A stretch of 64,000 nt of DNA, from the NCBI GenBank assembly GCA_963824805.1, contig CAWGQZ010000072.1:25796-89795 (forward strand), given 5' to 3'. The translations under genes and the position numbers were made by a program. The notes under the pieces are model-generated. The model worked only from the letters and a program-made list of their open reading frames with translations, searched no databases and was not told where the DNA came from. Below, piece by piece: positions 1 through 9,193 of this stretch (position 1 is the first letter of the stretch; the number at the start of each line of letters is the position of its first letter). This DNA is from DATBAT01 sp963824805. Lineage in GTDB: Bacteria; Acidobacteriota; Terriglobia; Terriglobales; Acidobacteriaceae.

Positions 1-267
1 AAAGACCACTGACAGGATGCCACCGAGTATCATTCCCAGGCCGAAGGCACCGAGAGGAAACAGCATCAGGAAGGAGGAAATCAGTCCGGCCACGAATACC
101 GGGGCGAAGGCACGAGACCATTGAAGTCCGGTGTGGACTTGGGGCGGGGCGGGAATCGGGGTGGCTTCGGGTAAGAAATCAACGCGGATTAATGGGCGAT
201 TGCAGTGCGGGCAGAAGGCGGTGCCTTCCTCGACCGGGGCTCCGCACTTGTCGCAGGCGTGTTCCAT
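1..267 (-). CDS. Zinc-ribbon membrane protein, 3' end outside window
   Basis: This frame is open from the ATG at 267 to the left edge (89 codons visible), so the C-terminus is missing. The protein opens with CDKCG at residues 4-8 and CPHC about 15 residues later, a typical short zinc-ribbon pair. A Pro-rich linker follows, then from about residue 55 a hydrophobic Gly/Leu/Phe-rich stretch that looks like one or two membrane segments. Proteins of this build (soluble zinc ribbon plus membrane helices) are common in Acidobacteriota and have no agreed function. The gene runs in the same direction as the lipoprotein and hexosaminidase genes upstream, about 100 bases after the lipoprotein stop, so co-transcription is possible. 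The zinc-ribbon call is firm; the role is unknown. Confidence 0.7.
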   Translation of the reverse strand, partial: MEHACDKCGAPVEEGTAFCPHCNRPLIRVDFLPEATPIPAPPQVHTGLQWSRAFAPVFVAGLISSFLMLFPLGAFGLGMILGGILSVVF

Positions 268-368
268 GGAGTTTCAAGGTACTAGAGGGTAGGCAGAGGG
301 GGCAAGGTTAGGGGGTGTGGTTGTGGTTGGGTGGACGGGCGGAGGGCCGCCCGTCTCCAAACCATTAC

Positions 369-962
369 TTAGATGGTGTCGTTGCCGTGGGCCTGAACTC
401 TTACCAGGGTGAATTCGGTGCCCTTGGATTGGGGCTCAATGGCTACCAGGTGCTGGTTTTCGTCGGTGCCGACTTTGATTTCGATGGTTTTGCCGTTGTT
501 GTCCTGGTCGCAGCTGACTGGCTTGGATTTGTGTTCGCCTAATTCCATGCCAGCATGGCCGCCTGAGTTGCGGGAGTGGCATTCGAGGACGCTGCCATAG
601 CGCTTCAGGTCGTTCTTATAGAATGCGGCAACTTTTTCCGGTGAGTCATCGGTGTCGAAGTGAACGACTACGACTTTGAAACCGAATAATCCGGTGGAAA
701 TGCCGAGGTTGGCGTTGTCATCCCCATTGTTGGTCTTTTCCTTCATGCGCGCGCCGGGATAGACGGAGATACCGGTGTCGCGCGGATCAACCTGTTTGCT
801 GACGTGCAGTCCTCCGACCGGGGTCTTGATGTCCACATTCTTGTCGTCGCCATTCTCGCTTTTCTTAACGTCCACATTGCAGGCGGGGAATACCAGTATG
901 GCTGCGAGGGCGAAGGCATAGGCGCGACGCCAGGTAGCGTAGGACTGAATCTTGTCAATCAT
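369..962 (-). CDS. Predicted lipoprotein of unknown function
   Basis: The 197-residue product starts with a basic, then hydrophobic leader ending in FPAC (Cys28), an imperfect lipobox, so export and lipid anchoring are likely. The mature part is polar and Asp/Asn/Lys-rich. A central block with GISVYPGAR and a following FDTDDSPEKVAAFYKNDL segment resembles proteins seen next to secreted enzymes in acidobacteria, where a short soluble domain pairs a YPGA motif with an alpha helix. I know no function for it. Its ATG overlaps the 3' end of the upstream glycoside hydrolase gene by 8 bases (955-962), which implies translational coupling and a shared envelope role. A plus-strand reading frame over the same bases has no family features and is a shadow. 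Confidence 0.75.
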   Translation of the reverse strand: MIDKIQSYATWRRAYAFALAAILVFPACNVDVKKSENGDDKNVDIKTPVGGLHVSKQVDPRDTGISVYPGARMKEKTNNGDDNANLGISTGLFGFKVVVVHFDTDDSPEKVAAFYKNDLKRYGSVLECHSRNSGGHAGMELGEHKSKPVSCDQDNNGKTIEIKVGTDENQHLVAIEPQSKGTEFTLVRVQAHGNDTI

Positions 963-2808
963 GGGAATGCTCTCCTGCGATTGAGGATGGCCGTTCGATT
1001 CCCGCGCCGCGAGCAGCGATGTTTGGAATCGTGACCGGCAGGTGGCCGTGAATTGGAATTTCTCCGAACAGTGCTTTCACAGCGCTAGCTTCGGAGACGG
1101 GCGCATTCGAAAAGGTGCAGAGGTAATTTTGAACGGCTGGGAAATTTTCGGCGACGTAAGGGCTCCCAATTGCCACCATGGCGGTCTTATCGCCGGCGGA
1201 CTGCAAAATGCTTTCCAGCAGGGCTCCGGTGGTGTCGCGGGCAATTCCGGTTCCGGTGACCTTACCTGCATTCGGAACCATGTACACAGCTGCAACGACT
1301 GATTGGACGTCACTGACTGATTTAAGAACCTGCTCTGACATGGAGTTGGCTATATGCGAGTCCACGTACATGACGCGAACATCGGGAACGCGGGCACGAA
1401 TCAGGCGTTCGAGATTGCGGCCTGACTCGGTACGCACATCTTCCGAAAAAATGACCAGCAGAAGCCGGTTCCCGGCCTCAATGGATTGATACGCAGGTCC
1501 GGGGGCAACAGTTCCAGAATGTTTCAGGGGAAGAAGCTTGCCACTGTCGCGAACCAGGGTCAGAGAATCGTCGGCGATTTTTTGTCCCGAGGCGACGTTT
1601 TCCGGCTTGCCCAAGATGCTGGAAAGCTGTTCAGGATCAACCAGTTTGGCTTTGTCCAGTCCGACCGTGGCTTTGGCTTGCAGGATTTTCAGCACGGAAG
1701 CATCAATTTTGGCTTGCGGAATCTCGCCGCTATGTACCGCCTGTACCATGGCTTCAAAGGCAAGTTGTAAATCGGCGGGGATCAGCAAGAGATCGTTGCC
1801 GGCTTTGAAGGCGTCGACCGAGGCGCGTCCGGGGTTGGCGGCGTACAGGCGGGTAAGCCCGTTCATGTCGAGTCCGTCGGTGACGACCAGGCCGTGGAAG
1901 CCGAGTTGCTTCTTGAGCAGATCGGTGGTGATGGCGGGCGAGGTGGTGGCGACACGATTGGGATCGGGATCGAGGGCCGGAACGCTCACATGGCCGACCA
2001 TGACCGAATCGACTCCGGCTTCGATTACTTTTTGAAAGGGCGGAAGTTCGACGGATTTCAGACGCGGTAAATCGCCGGAAACCTGGGCTACTCCAAGATG
2101 CGAGTCGGTGGCGGTGTCGCCATGCCCGGGGAAATGTTTGGCCGAGGTCAGTACGCCTCCGGCATGGGCTCCGCGAATGTAGGCGGCGGCCATGTCGCCG
2201 ACCTGGCCGGGATCTTCGGAGAAGGAGCGGGTGTTAATGATGGGATTCGCCGGGTTGGAGTTGACGTCGGCGTCCGGGAAGAAATTCCAGTGGATGCCGA
2301 GGGCGCGAGCTTCCAGCGCCGAGATGCGGCCGAAAGATTCTGCGTAGTCGAGTTTTCCCGCAGCGCCGAAGGCCATGGCAGCGGGAAAGTCGGTGCCTCC
2401 GGTAACCCGCATGGTGACGCCACGTTCGAAGTCGGCGGCGATGATGAGCGGGAGCTTCGATTCACGCTGCAGGCGGTTGAGAAGGATTGCGGCTTCATAT
2501 GGCCCCGTCTTGTAGAGGAATGGCGGGTCGTAGGGGACGGTGATAATGAAAGAGCCGACGTGATATTTGGTGATGCTGTCGCGAAGTTCCTGGAAGTAAG
2601 GGTTGTTGTCGCCGAGGAATTCAGCCTTCAGGCGCGGCATGAAGAGCTGGCCGATTTTTTCTTCCAGGGAAAGTTTCTTGAGAGTCTTTTCGGCCCACTT
2701 TTGTCCGTCCTTGCGGAGGCGGATAGGGCCGGGCTTCAGAAATTTGTCTTTGGCGAAAACGGGCGCGGCCAGGAACAGCACTACCACCAGCAGAAGCGAT
2801 TTGCGCAT
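955..2808 (-). CDS. Glycoside hydrolase family 3, beta-N-acetylhexosaminidase-like (secreted)
   Basis: This is a GH3 enzyme of the NagZ type, expected to release terminal N-acetylglucosamine from muropeptides or chitin-like glycans. The NagZ signature KHFPGHGDTATDSHLG (catalytic His/Asp loop) is present, and TDGLDMNGL carries the likely Asp nucleophile. After the TIM barrel comes a second domain of about 230 residues, as in the long two-domain NagZ enzymes of Gram-positives and acidobacteria; the 617-residue length fits. I chose the ATG at 2808, not the farther upstream frame start at 3033, because it gives a clean signal peptide (MRKSLLLVVVLFLAAPVFA) and the upstream 75 codons have no protein-like composition. 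The export signal makes an extracytoplasmic role more likely than cytosolic recycling. The next gene overlaps its stop. Confidence 0.9.
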   Translation of the reverse strand: MRKSLLLVVVLFLAAPVFAKDKFLKPGPIRLRKDGQKWAEKTLKKLSLEEKIGQLFMPRLKAEFLGDNNPYFQELRDSITKYHVGSFIITVPYDPPFLYKTGPYEAAILLNRLQRESKLPLIIAADFERGVTMRVTGGTDFPAAMAFGAAGKLDYAESFGRISALEARALGIHWNFFPDADVNSNPANPIINTRSFSEDPGQVGDMAAAYIRGAHAGGVLTSAKHFPGHGDTATDSHLGVAQVSGDLPRLKSVELPPFQKVIEAGVDSVMVGHVSVPALDPDPNRVATTSPAITTDLLKKQLGFHGLVVTDGLDMNGLTRLYAANPGRASVDAFKAGNDLLLIPADLQLAFEAMVQAVHSGEIPQAKIDASVLKILQAKATVGLDKAKLVDPEQLSSILGKPENVASGQKIADDSLTLVRDSGKLLPLKHSGTVAPGPAYQSIEAGNRLLLVIFSEDVRTESGRNLERLIRARVPDVRVMYVDSHIANSMSEQVLKSVSDVQSVVAAVYMVPNAGKVTGTGIARDTTGALLESILQSAGDKTAMVAIGSPYVAENFPAVQNYLCTFSNAPVSEASAVKALFGEIPIHGHLPVTIPNIAARGAGIERPSSIAGEHSHD

Positions 2809-2915
2809 TTGCAGACGATAGCACGAGAGTCGTGGGTCGGCTTCGACGGCACACTTTTGGAGGATCAAGGTGTGCGGTTGGACGGGAACCCGCCCTCTTG
2901 GGACACGACTCGTAA

Positions 2916-3670
2916 TTATTGGTAGGTGTTGGGGCAGGTGAACATGGGGACGCTTTGTCCGAGCGTGAAGTTGTTGATTATGGAGTCCTGGACCAATTGC
3001 CATTTCTTGTTTTGCGATACGTAGTACTTCCAATCGTAGAGGCCCACATTGTAGCCAAGGCTATAGACTTCTTTGTAGAGACAGTTGGAATAGCTGGAGT
3101 TGCAAGAGTAGCTGTAGGTCAAAGTGCGGGTCTTGACCTGGCCGAGGTTGCCGCCGGTGTCGACCATGACCGGTTTGGAAACTTGAGTGGTGACGTAGCT
3201 CAGATCGGCGGTCTGATAGGCAGTGCAATCGCTGTAGAAGCTATAGGCAGAGTCTCTGTTGTCTGGTCCTGATGGTTGCGCTGCCGCCCTTTGGCGAGAT
3301 GCACCGAGGAGATAGTGGGAGATCCTTGTTGAAGCGCTTAAAGGTGGTTGGATCCATCCAGACCAGTTCAGTGGACCGGTCGTAGATCCGGTTCTTGTCG
3401 AAAGTCTTTACGTCCCAGGGATAACCTGATGCGCCCTTCGTCCAGACGAAGTAACCCTGCTGCGCGTATCCCGCGCCAATGTCGGGCGTGACCGAACTGT
3501 AGATCGGATTCGCATTCGGCGAGGCCATGGAGTTGTCAATGCGATCGGGATAACCCATGAGGAAGTAGCTCATCATGTCTTCATTGCTGCCAGAACACTT
3601 GAAACGTCTGCGCGTGCAGAGAGCCGGAAAGGCACACGCCGAGCAACATCAGTAAAGATATTTTTCTCAA
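2916..3670 (-). pseudogene. Secreted protein of unknown function, frame broken twice
   Basis: Three consecutive minus-strand frames together read as one exported protein. A TTG at 3670, with GGAG 7 bases upstream, opens a signal peptide (LRKISLLMLLGVCLSGSLHAQ). The frame must change near 3590-3630 to continue as CSGSNEDMMSYFLMGYPDR, and again near 3285-3300 to continue as GPDNRDSAYSFYSDCTAY, ending at FTCPNTYQ (2916). Both breaks are equivalent to one extra base. The mature protein is rich in Tyr, Ser and Asn with scattered Cys, which suggests a secreted, disulfide-bonded protein. I do not recognise a characterised family. The smoothness of the joined reading favours sequence error over decay, but true inactivation cannot be excluded. 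Confidence 0.55.
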
Positions 3671-3822
3671 GACGGAACTCCGGGAGAGGGAGAAGCAGCG
3701 CCCTGGATTATTACGCTGCTTTCAGCACTTATGCAGTGCGTTGGCCAAATTCTAGACCGATTTCGCGTCCGCGAGCACGGTAATCGGCGATCTAAGTAAT
3801 TTTTGTAGGTACTAAGTAGAAG

Positions 3823-5805
3823 CTACGAGACCGACGCAGAGGCTGCCCGGGCCGTGGTCTGCAACGCGGAGTCGACCTTGTCGAGCAGGGAATACAAGGT
3901 GAAGGGTTTTTCCAGCAGAAGAGTACCGGCTTCTAGAACACCATACTGGGCAATCAGATCGTTGGTGTAGCCGGACATGAACAGAACCTTTATTCCCGGG
4001 CGAAGTCTAGTGACGATGTTCGCCAACTCGCGTCCGCTCATGCCGGGCATGATGACATCGGTGAGCAACAGATCGATGGGGTCGGGAGTCTGCTCGATCA
4101 GTTCCAGCGCGGCTTTGGCATTGGGAACAGACAGAGACTTTGTAGCCTCCGGTTTCGAGGCAGGTGCGCGCAAGCTGGCGTAGGGGATCTTCGTCCTCGA
4201 CCAGGAGGACGGTCTCAGTGCCCGCTCGGCGGAAGGGGTTGAACCGCCTCTTTTTCTGTGCCGTGTTCGACACCTTCGGCGCGGGGAAAATAGATTCTGA
4301 AAGTCGCGCCTTTGCCGACTTCGCTGTAAACCCAGATGTATCCGCCATTCTGCTTGACGATTCCGTAGACCGTCGATAACCCGAGTCCGGTGCCTTTGCC
4401 GGGATCTTTGGTGGTGAAGAAAGGCTCGAAAATTTTGGCCTGGGTCTGCTTGTCCATTCCGCCGCCGGTATCGCTGAAGCTCAACATTACGTAATGGCCT
4501 TCTTTCACATAGGCGTGCTGACGGCTGTAGGTCTCGTCGAGAACTGACATTTTCAGTATGAATGAAAAGTTTGCCGCCCTTGGGCATGGCGTCGCGGGCA
4601 TTCACGGCGAGGTTCATCAGGATCTGTTCGATTTGTCCGTGATCGGCTTTGATGGGAGCGAGACGCGGGGAACGGGAGAAGGTGATTTGAATGTCTTCGC
4701 CAATCAAGCGGCGGAGCATTTTGTCCATTTCGCCGACGATCACATTCAGGTCGAGCACCTGGGGCTGAATCACCTGCTTGCGGCTGAAGGCCAGGAGTTG
4801 ACGGGTGAGGGAAGCTGCGCGCTGTCCGGCTTTGGCGATCTCGTCCGCGTATTTATGCAAGGGATCGGTCGGAGCCAAACGCAACTGCAGAAGCTCGCTG
4901 TAGCCGGTGATGACGCCGATGGCATTGTTGAAGTCATGAGCGACGCCGCCGGCGAGGCGGCCTACCGCTTCCATTTTTTGTGATTGTCGAAACTGCTCTT
5001 CGAGCAATTTGCGCTGGCTGACGTCCTCCAGGCTCCCTTCGTAGCTGACGATTTCGCCGTTTTCCCGCACCGCGCGTACGTTGGCCGAGACCCACATCTT
5101 GCTGCGATCTTTGCGGTAGACCTCAATCTCGAAGCTCTGGAGTGTATTGTGCTCTTCGAGTTGACGCTTGAATTCGTGGCGGCGCTTGGAATCGACGTAG
5201 AACTGTTGCTCGATATCCAGCACATTGTCTATCAGATCGGAGGGCGAGTCGTACCCCAGCATGGTGGCGAGGGACTCGTTGACGCTGGTGAATCGCCCCT
5301 GGGGAGTGCTTTGAAAAATTCCGATGATGGCCTTCTCAAACAAATGGCGGTATTTCCGTTCCGCCTCTTGAAGAGCGTTCTCGCTACGTTTGTGCTGCGT
5401 AATATCGTTGATCACCACCAAAACTGCGTTGCGGCCACGAAACTGCAGGGTGTGGGAGCGAATGCTCACGTCGATTATGCGTCCATTCTTAAGCAAGTGA
5501 CGCCATTCGCCGGAGTATTGCCAATCGTCACGAACTTGCACGATATCTTCCATCAAGCGGGGCACGTCGTCATTGGGCCGTAAATCGGTGATCTGCATGC
5601 GAAGGAATTCTTCTCGAGAGTAGCCGTAGTGCCGACTGGCGGCTTCGTTCGCTTCCAGAAGTGCGAGAGTTTCCAGATCGTAAACCCACATGGGCTGGGG
5701 GTTGTTCATGAAGAGAAGGCGAAAGCTGGCCTCCTCGGCTTCGGGTGGGACGGAACTCATGCTGCGCTTGGGGGTGGAGGCAGACGGGCGTTTAGTTTTT
5801 GCCAT
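3823..5805 (-). CDS. PAS-PAS hybrid histidine kinase with receiver domain, three internal frame changes
   Basis: The N-terminal frame (5805 to about 4550) encodes two PAS domains (residues about 25-135 and 145-270), the second with a PAC-like tail, then a HisKA domain with the phospho-acceptor His in GGVAHDFNN and the start of the HATPase (N box NLAVNARDAMPKGG). The rest of the HATPase (DTGGGMD, then GKGTGLGLSTVYGIV) lies in a second frame (about 4550-4220). The start of a receiver (VLLVEDEDPLRQLA) lies in a third frame (about 4220-4125). The receiver core (LLLTDVIMPGMSG with the phospho-Asp, then EKPF with the conserved Lys) returns to the first frame. The three shifts sum to a whole codon, so the original frame stays open for 660 codons, but its middle third is nonsense. 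No transmembrane segment is visible, so the sensor is cytosolic. It diverges from the receiver-TonB gene at 6086. Confidence 0.8.
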   Translation of the reverse strand: MAKTKRPSASTPKRSMSSVPPEAEEASFRLLFMNNPQPMWVYDLETLALLEANEAASRHYGYSREEFLRMQITDLRPNDDVPRLMEDIVQVRDDWQYSGEWRHLLKNGRIIDVSIRSHTLQFRGRNAVLVVINDITQHKRSENALQEAERKYRHLFEKAIIGIFQSTPQGRFTSVNESLATMLGYDSPSDLIDNVLDIEQQFYVDSKRRHEFKRQLEEHNTLQSFEIEVYRKDRSKMWVSANVRAVRENGEIVSYEGSLEDVSQRKLLEEQFRQSQKMEAVGRLAGGVAHDFNNAIGVITGYSELLQLRLAPTDPLHKYADEIAKAGQRAASLTRQLLAFSRKQVIQPQVLDLNVIVGEMDKMLRRLIGEDIQITFSRSPRLAPIKADHGQIEQILMNLAVNARDAMPKGGKLFIHTENVSSRRDLQPSARLCERRPLRNVELQRYRRRNGQADPGQNFRAFLHHQRSRQRHRTRVIDGLRNRQAEWRIHLGLQRSRQRRDFQNLFSPRRRCRTRHRKRGGSTPSAERALRPSSWSRTKIPYASLRAPASKPEATKSLSVPNAKAALELIEQTPDPIDLLLTDVIMPGMSGRELANIVTRLRPGIKVLFMSGYTNDLIAQYGVLEAGTLLLEKPFTLYSLLDKVDSALQTTARAASASVS

Positions 5806-6085
5806 AAATACGACGGCCGCTGGCTGTCTGTTCCCCTGACCCGGACAAAGGTCTGGCGGAATCCGCGATCGCCTTCATTGAAACACCCGTCGGATGGGCT
5901 ACCAAGAGTACAGCAGTAATAGCGCCGGTGTGACCCATGGGCAACCCTTGAAAAGGCTTGCCAATAGGGGTGTTTGGACGATTCCACCATGTACTTTCGG
6001 ACAGGGGATCGGCGTGCTGAAATGCGCTTCGGGACGCCTGCTTGGTAACTTGTGAGGCGGGGGAGACGCGCATAACCTCGAACTG

Positions 6086-7396
6086 ATGCCGCAGCGTTCG
6101 CTCTTGTTCTCTTCTGATCCGGAGACATCCCGCCGCCTAGCGCAGGCCCTCCGGGAGTTGGATTTTTCCGTCGATCATTGCCCCGAGATTTTTGCGGCGG
6201 TTGAACGAATTACCACTCACAGCTTTGAGCTGATTATCACGGATTGGGACGATGGTGTGGAAGCCATGTTCCTGATCAAGACCGCCCGCGAGCTGAAATG
6301 CAATCACGATGCATTCCGGATCGTGGTGGCAAAGCCGGCGGCAGTGGCGGCGGCCAAGCAAGCGGGTGCGCAGATCGTGATCTCCAAGCCGGTTCAGCCG
6401 GGGCATACCAAGTACGCTCTGCTGACATCGGACGATTTCATGGGCCGGATGAAAGGTTGGGCACCCGCCCTGGCAATTCATCCTGTGGCGTCGCCGCCGA
6501 AGGTGGCTGCCATGCCGATCGCGCCGCCTACGCAGATTCCGGAGCCGCCGAAGAACGCATGGATGCAAGAGCAGCAGCCAATGTCTGACGAAGAAGTCGG
6601 CATGAATCTCACATTCGGTACCCTAGAAAAAGACAGTTTTTTCAATCGGCTGGGGATTCCCTTCGACGCCATTCCTGCCAAAGCAAAACCACGGCTGCGG
6701 CTTTTCGTTTGGGGAGCTGCGCTAGTTTCGGCAGGATTGACGGGCTACGTTTTTAGCGGCACGTTGAAAGCCCGGGCTTCTTCTACACGCGCCCTTGGGG
6801 AAGTGCGTTTGGCGTCAAATGCTCAGCCTGAGGTAGCTTCGGTTCAGGGGAAACCAACAGAATCACGGTTGACGATTCGAGTTACGCCGGCTCGAACCGA
6901 GCCCAAATCTGAAGCATCGCTGGAACCAGCCAAGGAGGAACCGGCTACGATTCAGACTCTGGCGGCAGAGAGTCTACCGGAACCCGAGGCGGCACCTCGG
7001 ACCGCGGATCGCCCCAGCATCCCGGCAAGTTTGGCGTCCCCGATGGAAGCGGAGTTAGGGGCGCGCGCCAGCGCCATAAAGCCAACGGCGTCGCTCATGA
7101 GCGACGTTGAACCGATCAGCCTGACGGAAGACTCGGCGGAGAAAATGGTATTGCAGCGGGTGCTGCCGAATTATCCGGCGCAGGCTTTGCGTTCGAAATT
7201 GCAAGGATCGGTGTTGCTGCAAGCTTGGATTCGTAAAGACGGCACCATACGGGATTTGAAGGTTATTAATGGGCCCCTGGTGCTTTGTCAGGCGGCTTAC
7301 AGCGCGGTAAAACAATGGCGGTACAAGCCGTACATCATGAACGGGCAGGTGATGGAAGCGCAGACATTCGTTACGGTTAACTTCCGGCTACCTTGA
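6086..7396 (+). CDS. Receiver-like domain fused through a TM segment to a TonB C-terminal domain
   Basis: This 436-residue protein has an unusual order of parts. Residues 1-110 look like a CheY-type receiver: the likely phospho-Asp is D53 in IITDWDDG and the conserved Lys is K101 in VISKPVQP, but the acidic pair near the N-terminus is reduced to SSD. A Pro/Ala linker follows, then a single membrane helix at about 205-225 (LRLFVWGAALVSAGLTGYVF). A long Pro/Glu/Ala-rich periplasmic stretch leads to a TonB_C domain from about 350 (VLPNYPAQALRSKLQGSVLL and IRDLKVINGP). The topology puts a signalling domain in the cytoplasm and an outer-membrane coupling domain in the periplasm. It is transcribed away from the hybrid kinase at 5805, a candidate partner. 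No ExbB/ExbD genes are nearby. The start fits the receiver's first strand. Confidence 0.82.
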   Translation: MPQRSLLFSSDPETSRRLAQALRELDFSVDHCPEIFAAVERITTHSFELIITDWDDGVEAMFLIKTARELKCNHDAFRIVVAKPAAVAAAKQAGAQIVISKPVQPGHTKYALLTSDDFMGRMKGWAPALAIHPVASPPKVAAMPIAPPTQIPEPPKNAWMQEQQPMSDEEVGMNLTFGTLEKDSFFNRLGIPFDAIPAKAKPRLRLFVWGAALVSAGLTGYVFSGTLKARASSTRALGEVRLASNAQPEVASVQGKPTESRLTIRVTPARTEPKSEASLEPAKEEPATIQTLAAESLPEPEAAPRTADRPSIPASLASPMEAELGARASAIKPTASLMSDVEPISLTEDSAEKMVLQRVLPNYPAQALRSKLQGSVLLQAWIRKDGTIRDLKVINGPLVLCQAAYSAVKQWRYKPYIMNGQVMEAQTFVTVNFRLP

Positions 7397-7517
7397 GTGC
7401 TAGCGTTCATAGTTAGTTCTTAAAATCTCAGTTCCCGGTTCCCAGCTAACAACTCCGATTTCACAACTTTTTACTTCTTTTTACTGGCAATTGACACATT
7501 GCTGGGGGCGTTGAACT

Positions 7518-9188
7518 ATGTTTAGGTCGCCAATGAAACGGCCGGAACAGCAACGGGCACGGCGAATCCTCACACTCGAACTGGCAGTTGTGCTGCCGGC
7601 GGCTGCGCTGGTTGTGCTTAGCGTCATTCACCTGCGTTCCATTCAGCGCGACCGGCAGGTTGAGGCTGCCTTTCAGCGGGACTTTTTTCAGACACTGGCG
7701 ATCTCTGAGAAGCACATGAATCAGAAGGCGTATGAAATCGCCGATGAGATCCGCGCCCAGTTTCCCGATCCCAACGAAGCATGCAGCGTGGAAATGGATC
7801 GACTGCTGGCTGCTAATCCGGCCATCGCGCACGTTTTCATTTATGACCCTGAACATGGGATTGTGTTCCGATCACAACAGTACCGGATGAAAGACGAGGA
7901 TTTTCAGCGGGAAGCCGCCGATCTTTCCGGCATGCACGAGAACTGGATCAAGCTTGAGTACAAAGATTTAGTTGAAAAGCTGCAAGGCATGGAAAAGAAG
8001 CAGATGCCTTACTACTTCTTTGGCCAACCGGTGCACCGCGGCGACAAACGGATTTACCAGGCGGTAGCGCTTTTCCTGAAGAAAGACCCGGGAAGCGATA
8101 AGCCGGCACTTGCGGGCTTTGCTTTCGATGCCGAGTATTTACGGGACCAGATGCTGCCCGACATGCTGAATTCGGTTTTGGCCCGCAACATGAGTGATCA
8201 GGCCGAGAAGAATCCAGCGGTCATGATGATCCGAATGAAGTATGAGAACACGCCTCTGGCGGCGGGAGTGGGCTGGGACGGCGGGGTTCCTGAGGTGGAG
8301 CGGAACCTGGAAGGTGCGTTTCAGGGGCTAACGCTGGGGATCAAGTTGCGCGGAACCACACTGGAGGCGATTGGACAGCGCTTTGCGCGGACCAGCTTTC
8401 TGACGTTGGGTGCCCTTACGTTACTGCTGGCAGCGGGAATTATCCTGACCCATCGCAATGTGGCCAAGGAAGTGGCGCTGGCACGTTTGAAGTCGGATTT
8501 TGTTTCCAACGTGTCGCACGAGTTGCGAACGCCGCTTTCGCTTATCCGGCTGTATGCGGAAACTCTGGAGCTAGGGCGCATTCCAAGTCCGGAGAAGCGG
8601 CAGGAATATTTCCAGATCATCCGCAAAGAAAGTGAACGCCTGACCGCGCTGATCAATAACATTCTGGACTTCTCGAGGATTGAAGCCGGGCGCAAGGAAT
8701 ATGACTTCCGCGAAACCGATGTTCGGGAATTGGTTCGGAACACGCTGGAGTCTTACCGTTACCAGATCGAACAGAACGGATTCACATTTGAAGAGCAGAT
8801 TGCGGAAGACGTACCGGCGATACGAGTGGATCGGGAAGCAATTGCGCGATCTTTGCTGAATCTGGTGAACAATGCCCTGAAGTATTCGCAGGACCAGAAA
8901 TATATCGGCGTCAACCTCTACCGGCATAACGGGTCGGTGAAGCTGGAGGTGATCGACCACGGTATGGGAATTCCTGATCCTGAGCATCAGAAGATTTTCG
9001 AGAAATTCTACCGGGTGGGAGATCCGCTGGTGCACAACACCAAGGGAAGCGGGCTGGGGCTATCGCTGGTCCGTCATATTGTGCGCGCTCATGGGGGCGA
9101 AGTTTCGGTAGACAGCGAGCCCGGGCGCGGCAGCAAATTCACGATCGTTTTGCCGCTCCAGCACGAAGAACAGCCGGTAGTTGCTTAA
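7518..9188 (+). CDS. Membrane sensor histidine kinase
   Basis: The protein has two membrane helices (about residues 18-40 and 292-311) that bracket a periplasmic sensor domain of about 250 residues with no motif I can name. HisKA follows, with H334 in FVSNVSHELRTP as phospho-acceptor, then a HATPase_c domain with N box NLVNNALKYS, G1 DHGMGIP and G2 GSGLGLSLVRHIV. All ATP-binding boxes are intact and the length of 556 fits the family. It lies 5 bases upstream of an OmpR-type regulator gene, its obvious partner. The ATG at 7518 is used; the Met at codon 6 is an alternative, since no good ribosome site is seen before either. A short region with a -35-like TTGACA at 7491 lies upstream but does not give a convincing promoter. 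Confidence 0.92.
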   Translation: MFRSPMKRPEQQRARRILTLELAVVLPAAALVVLSVIHLRSIQRDRQVEAAFQRDFFQTLAISEKHMNQKAYEIADEIRAQFPDPNEACSVEMDRLLAANPAIAHVFIYDPEHGIVFRSQQYRMKDEDFQREAADLSGMHENWIKLEYKDLVEKLQGMEKKQMPYYFFGQPVHRGDKRIYQAVALFLKKDPGSDKPALAGFAFDAEYLRDQMLPDMLNSVLARNMSDQAEKNPAVMMIRMKYENTPLAAGVGWDGGVPEVERNLEGAFQGLTLGIKLRGTTLEAIGQRFARTSFLTLGALTLLLAAGIILTHRNVAKEVALARLKSDFVSNVSHELRTPLSLIRLYAETLELGRIPSPEKRQEYFQIIRKESERLTALINNILDFSRIEAGRKEYDFRETDVRELVRNTLESYRYQIEQNGFTFEEQIAEDVPAIRVDREAIARSLLNLVNNALKYSQDQKYIGVNLYRHNGSVKLEVIDHGMGIPDPEHQKIFEKFYRVGDPLVHNTKGSGLGLSLVRHIVRAHGGEVSVDSEPGRGSKFTIVLPLQHEEQPVVA

Positions 9189-9193
9189 GAGTC

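Noticed and set aside
2098..2925. 275-codon plus-strand frame
   Set aside because: Antisense to the GH3 gene; Glu/Gly/Val-rich mirror composition.
7491..7519. TTGACA with AACTAT 17 bases later as a promoter of the kinase gene
   Set aside because: The -10 candidate overlaps the start codon and matches poorly.
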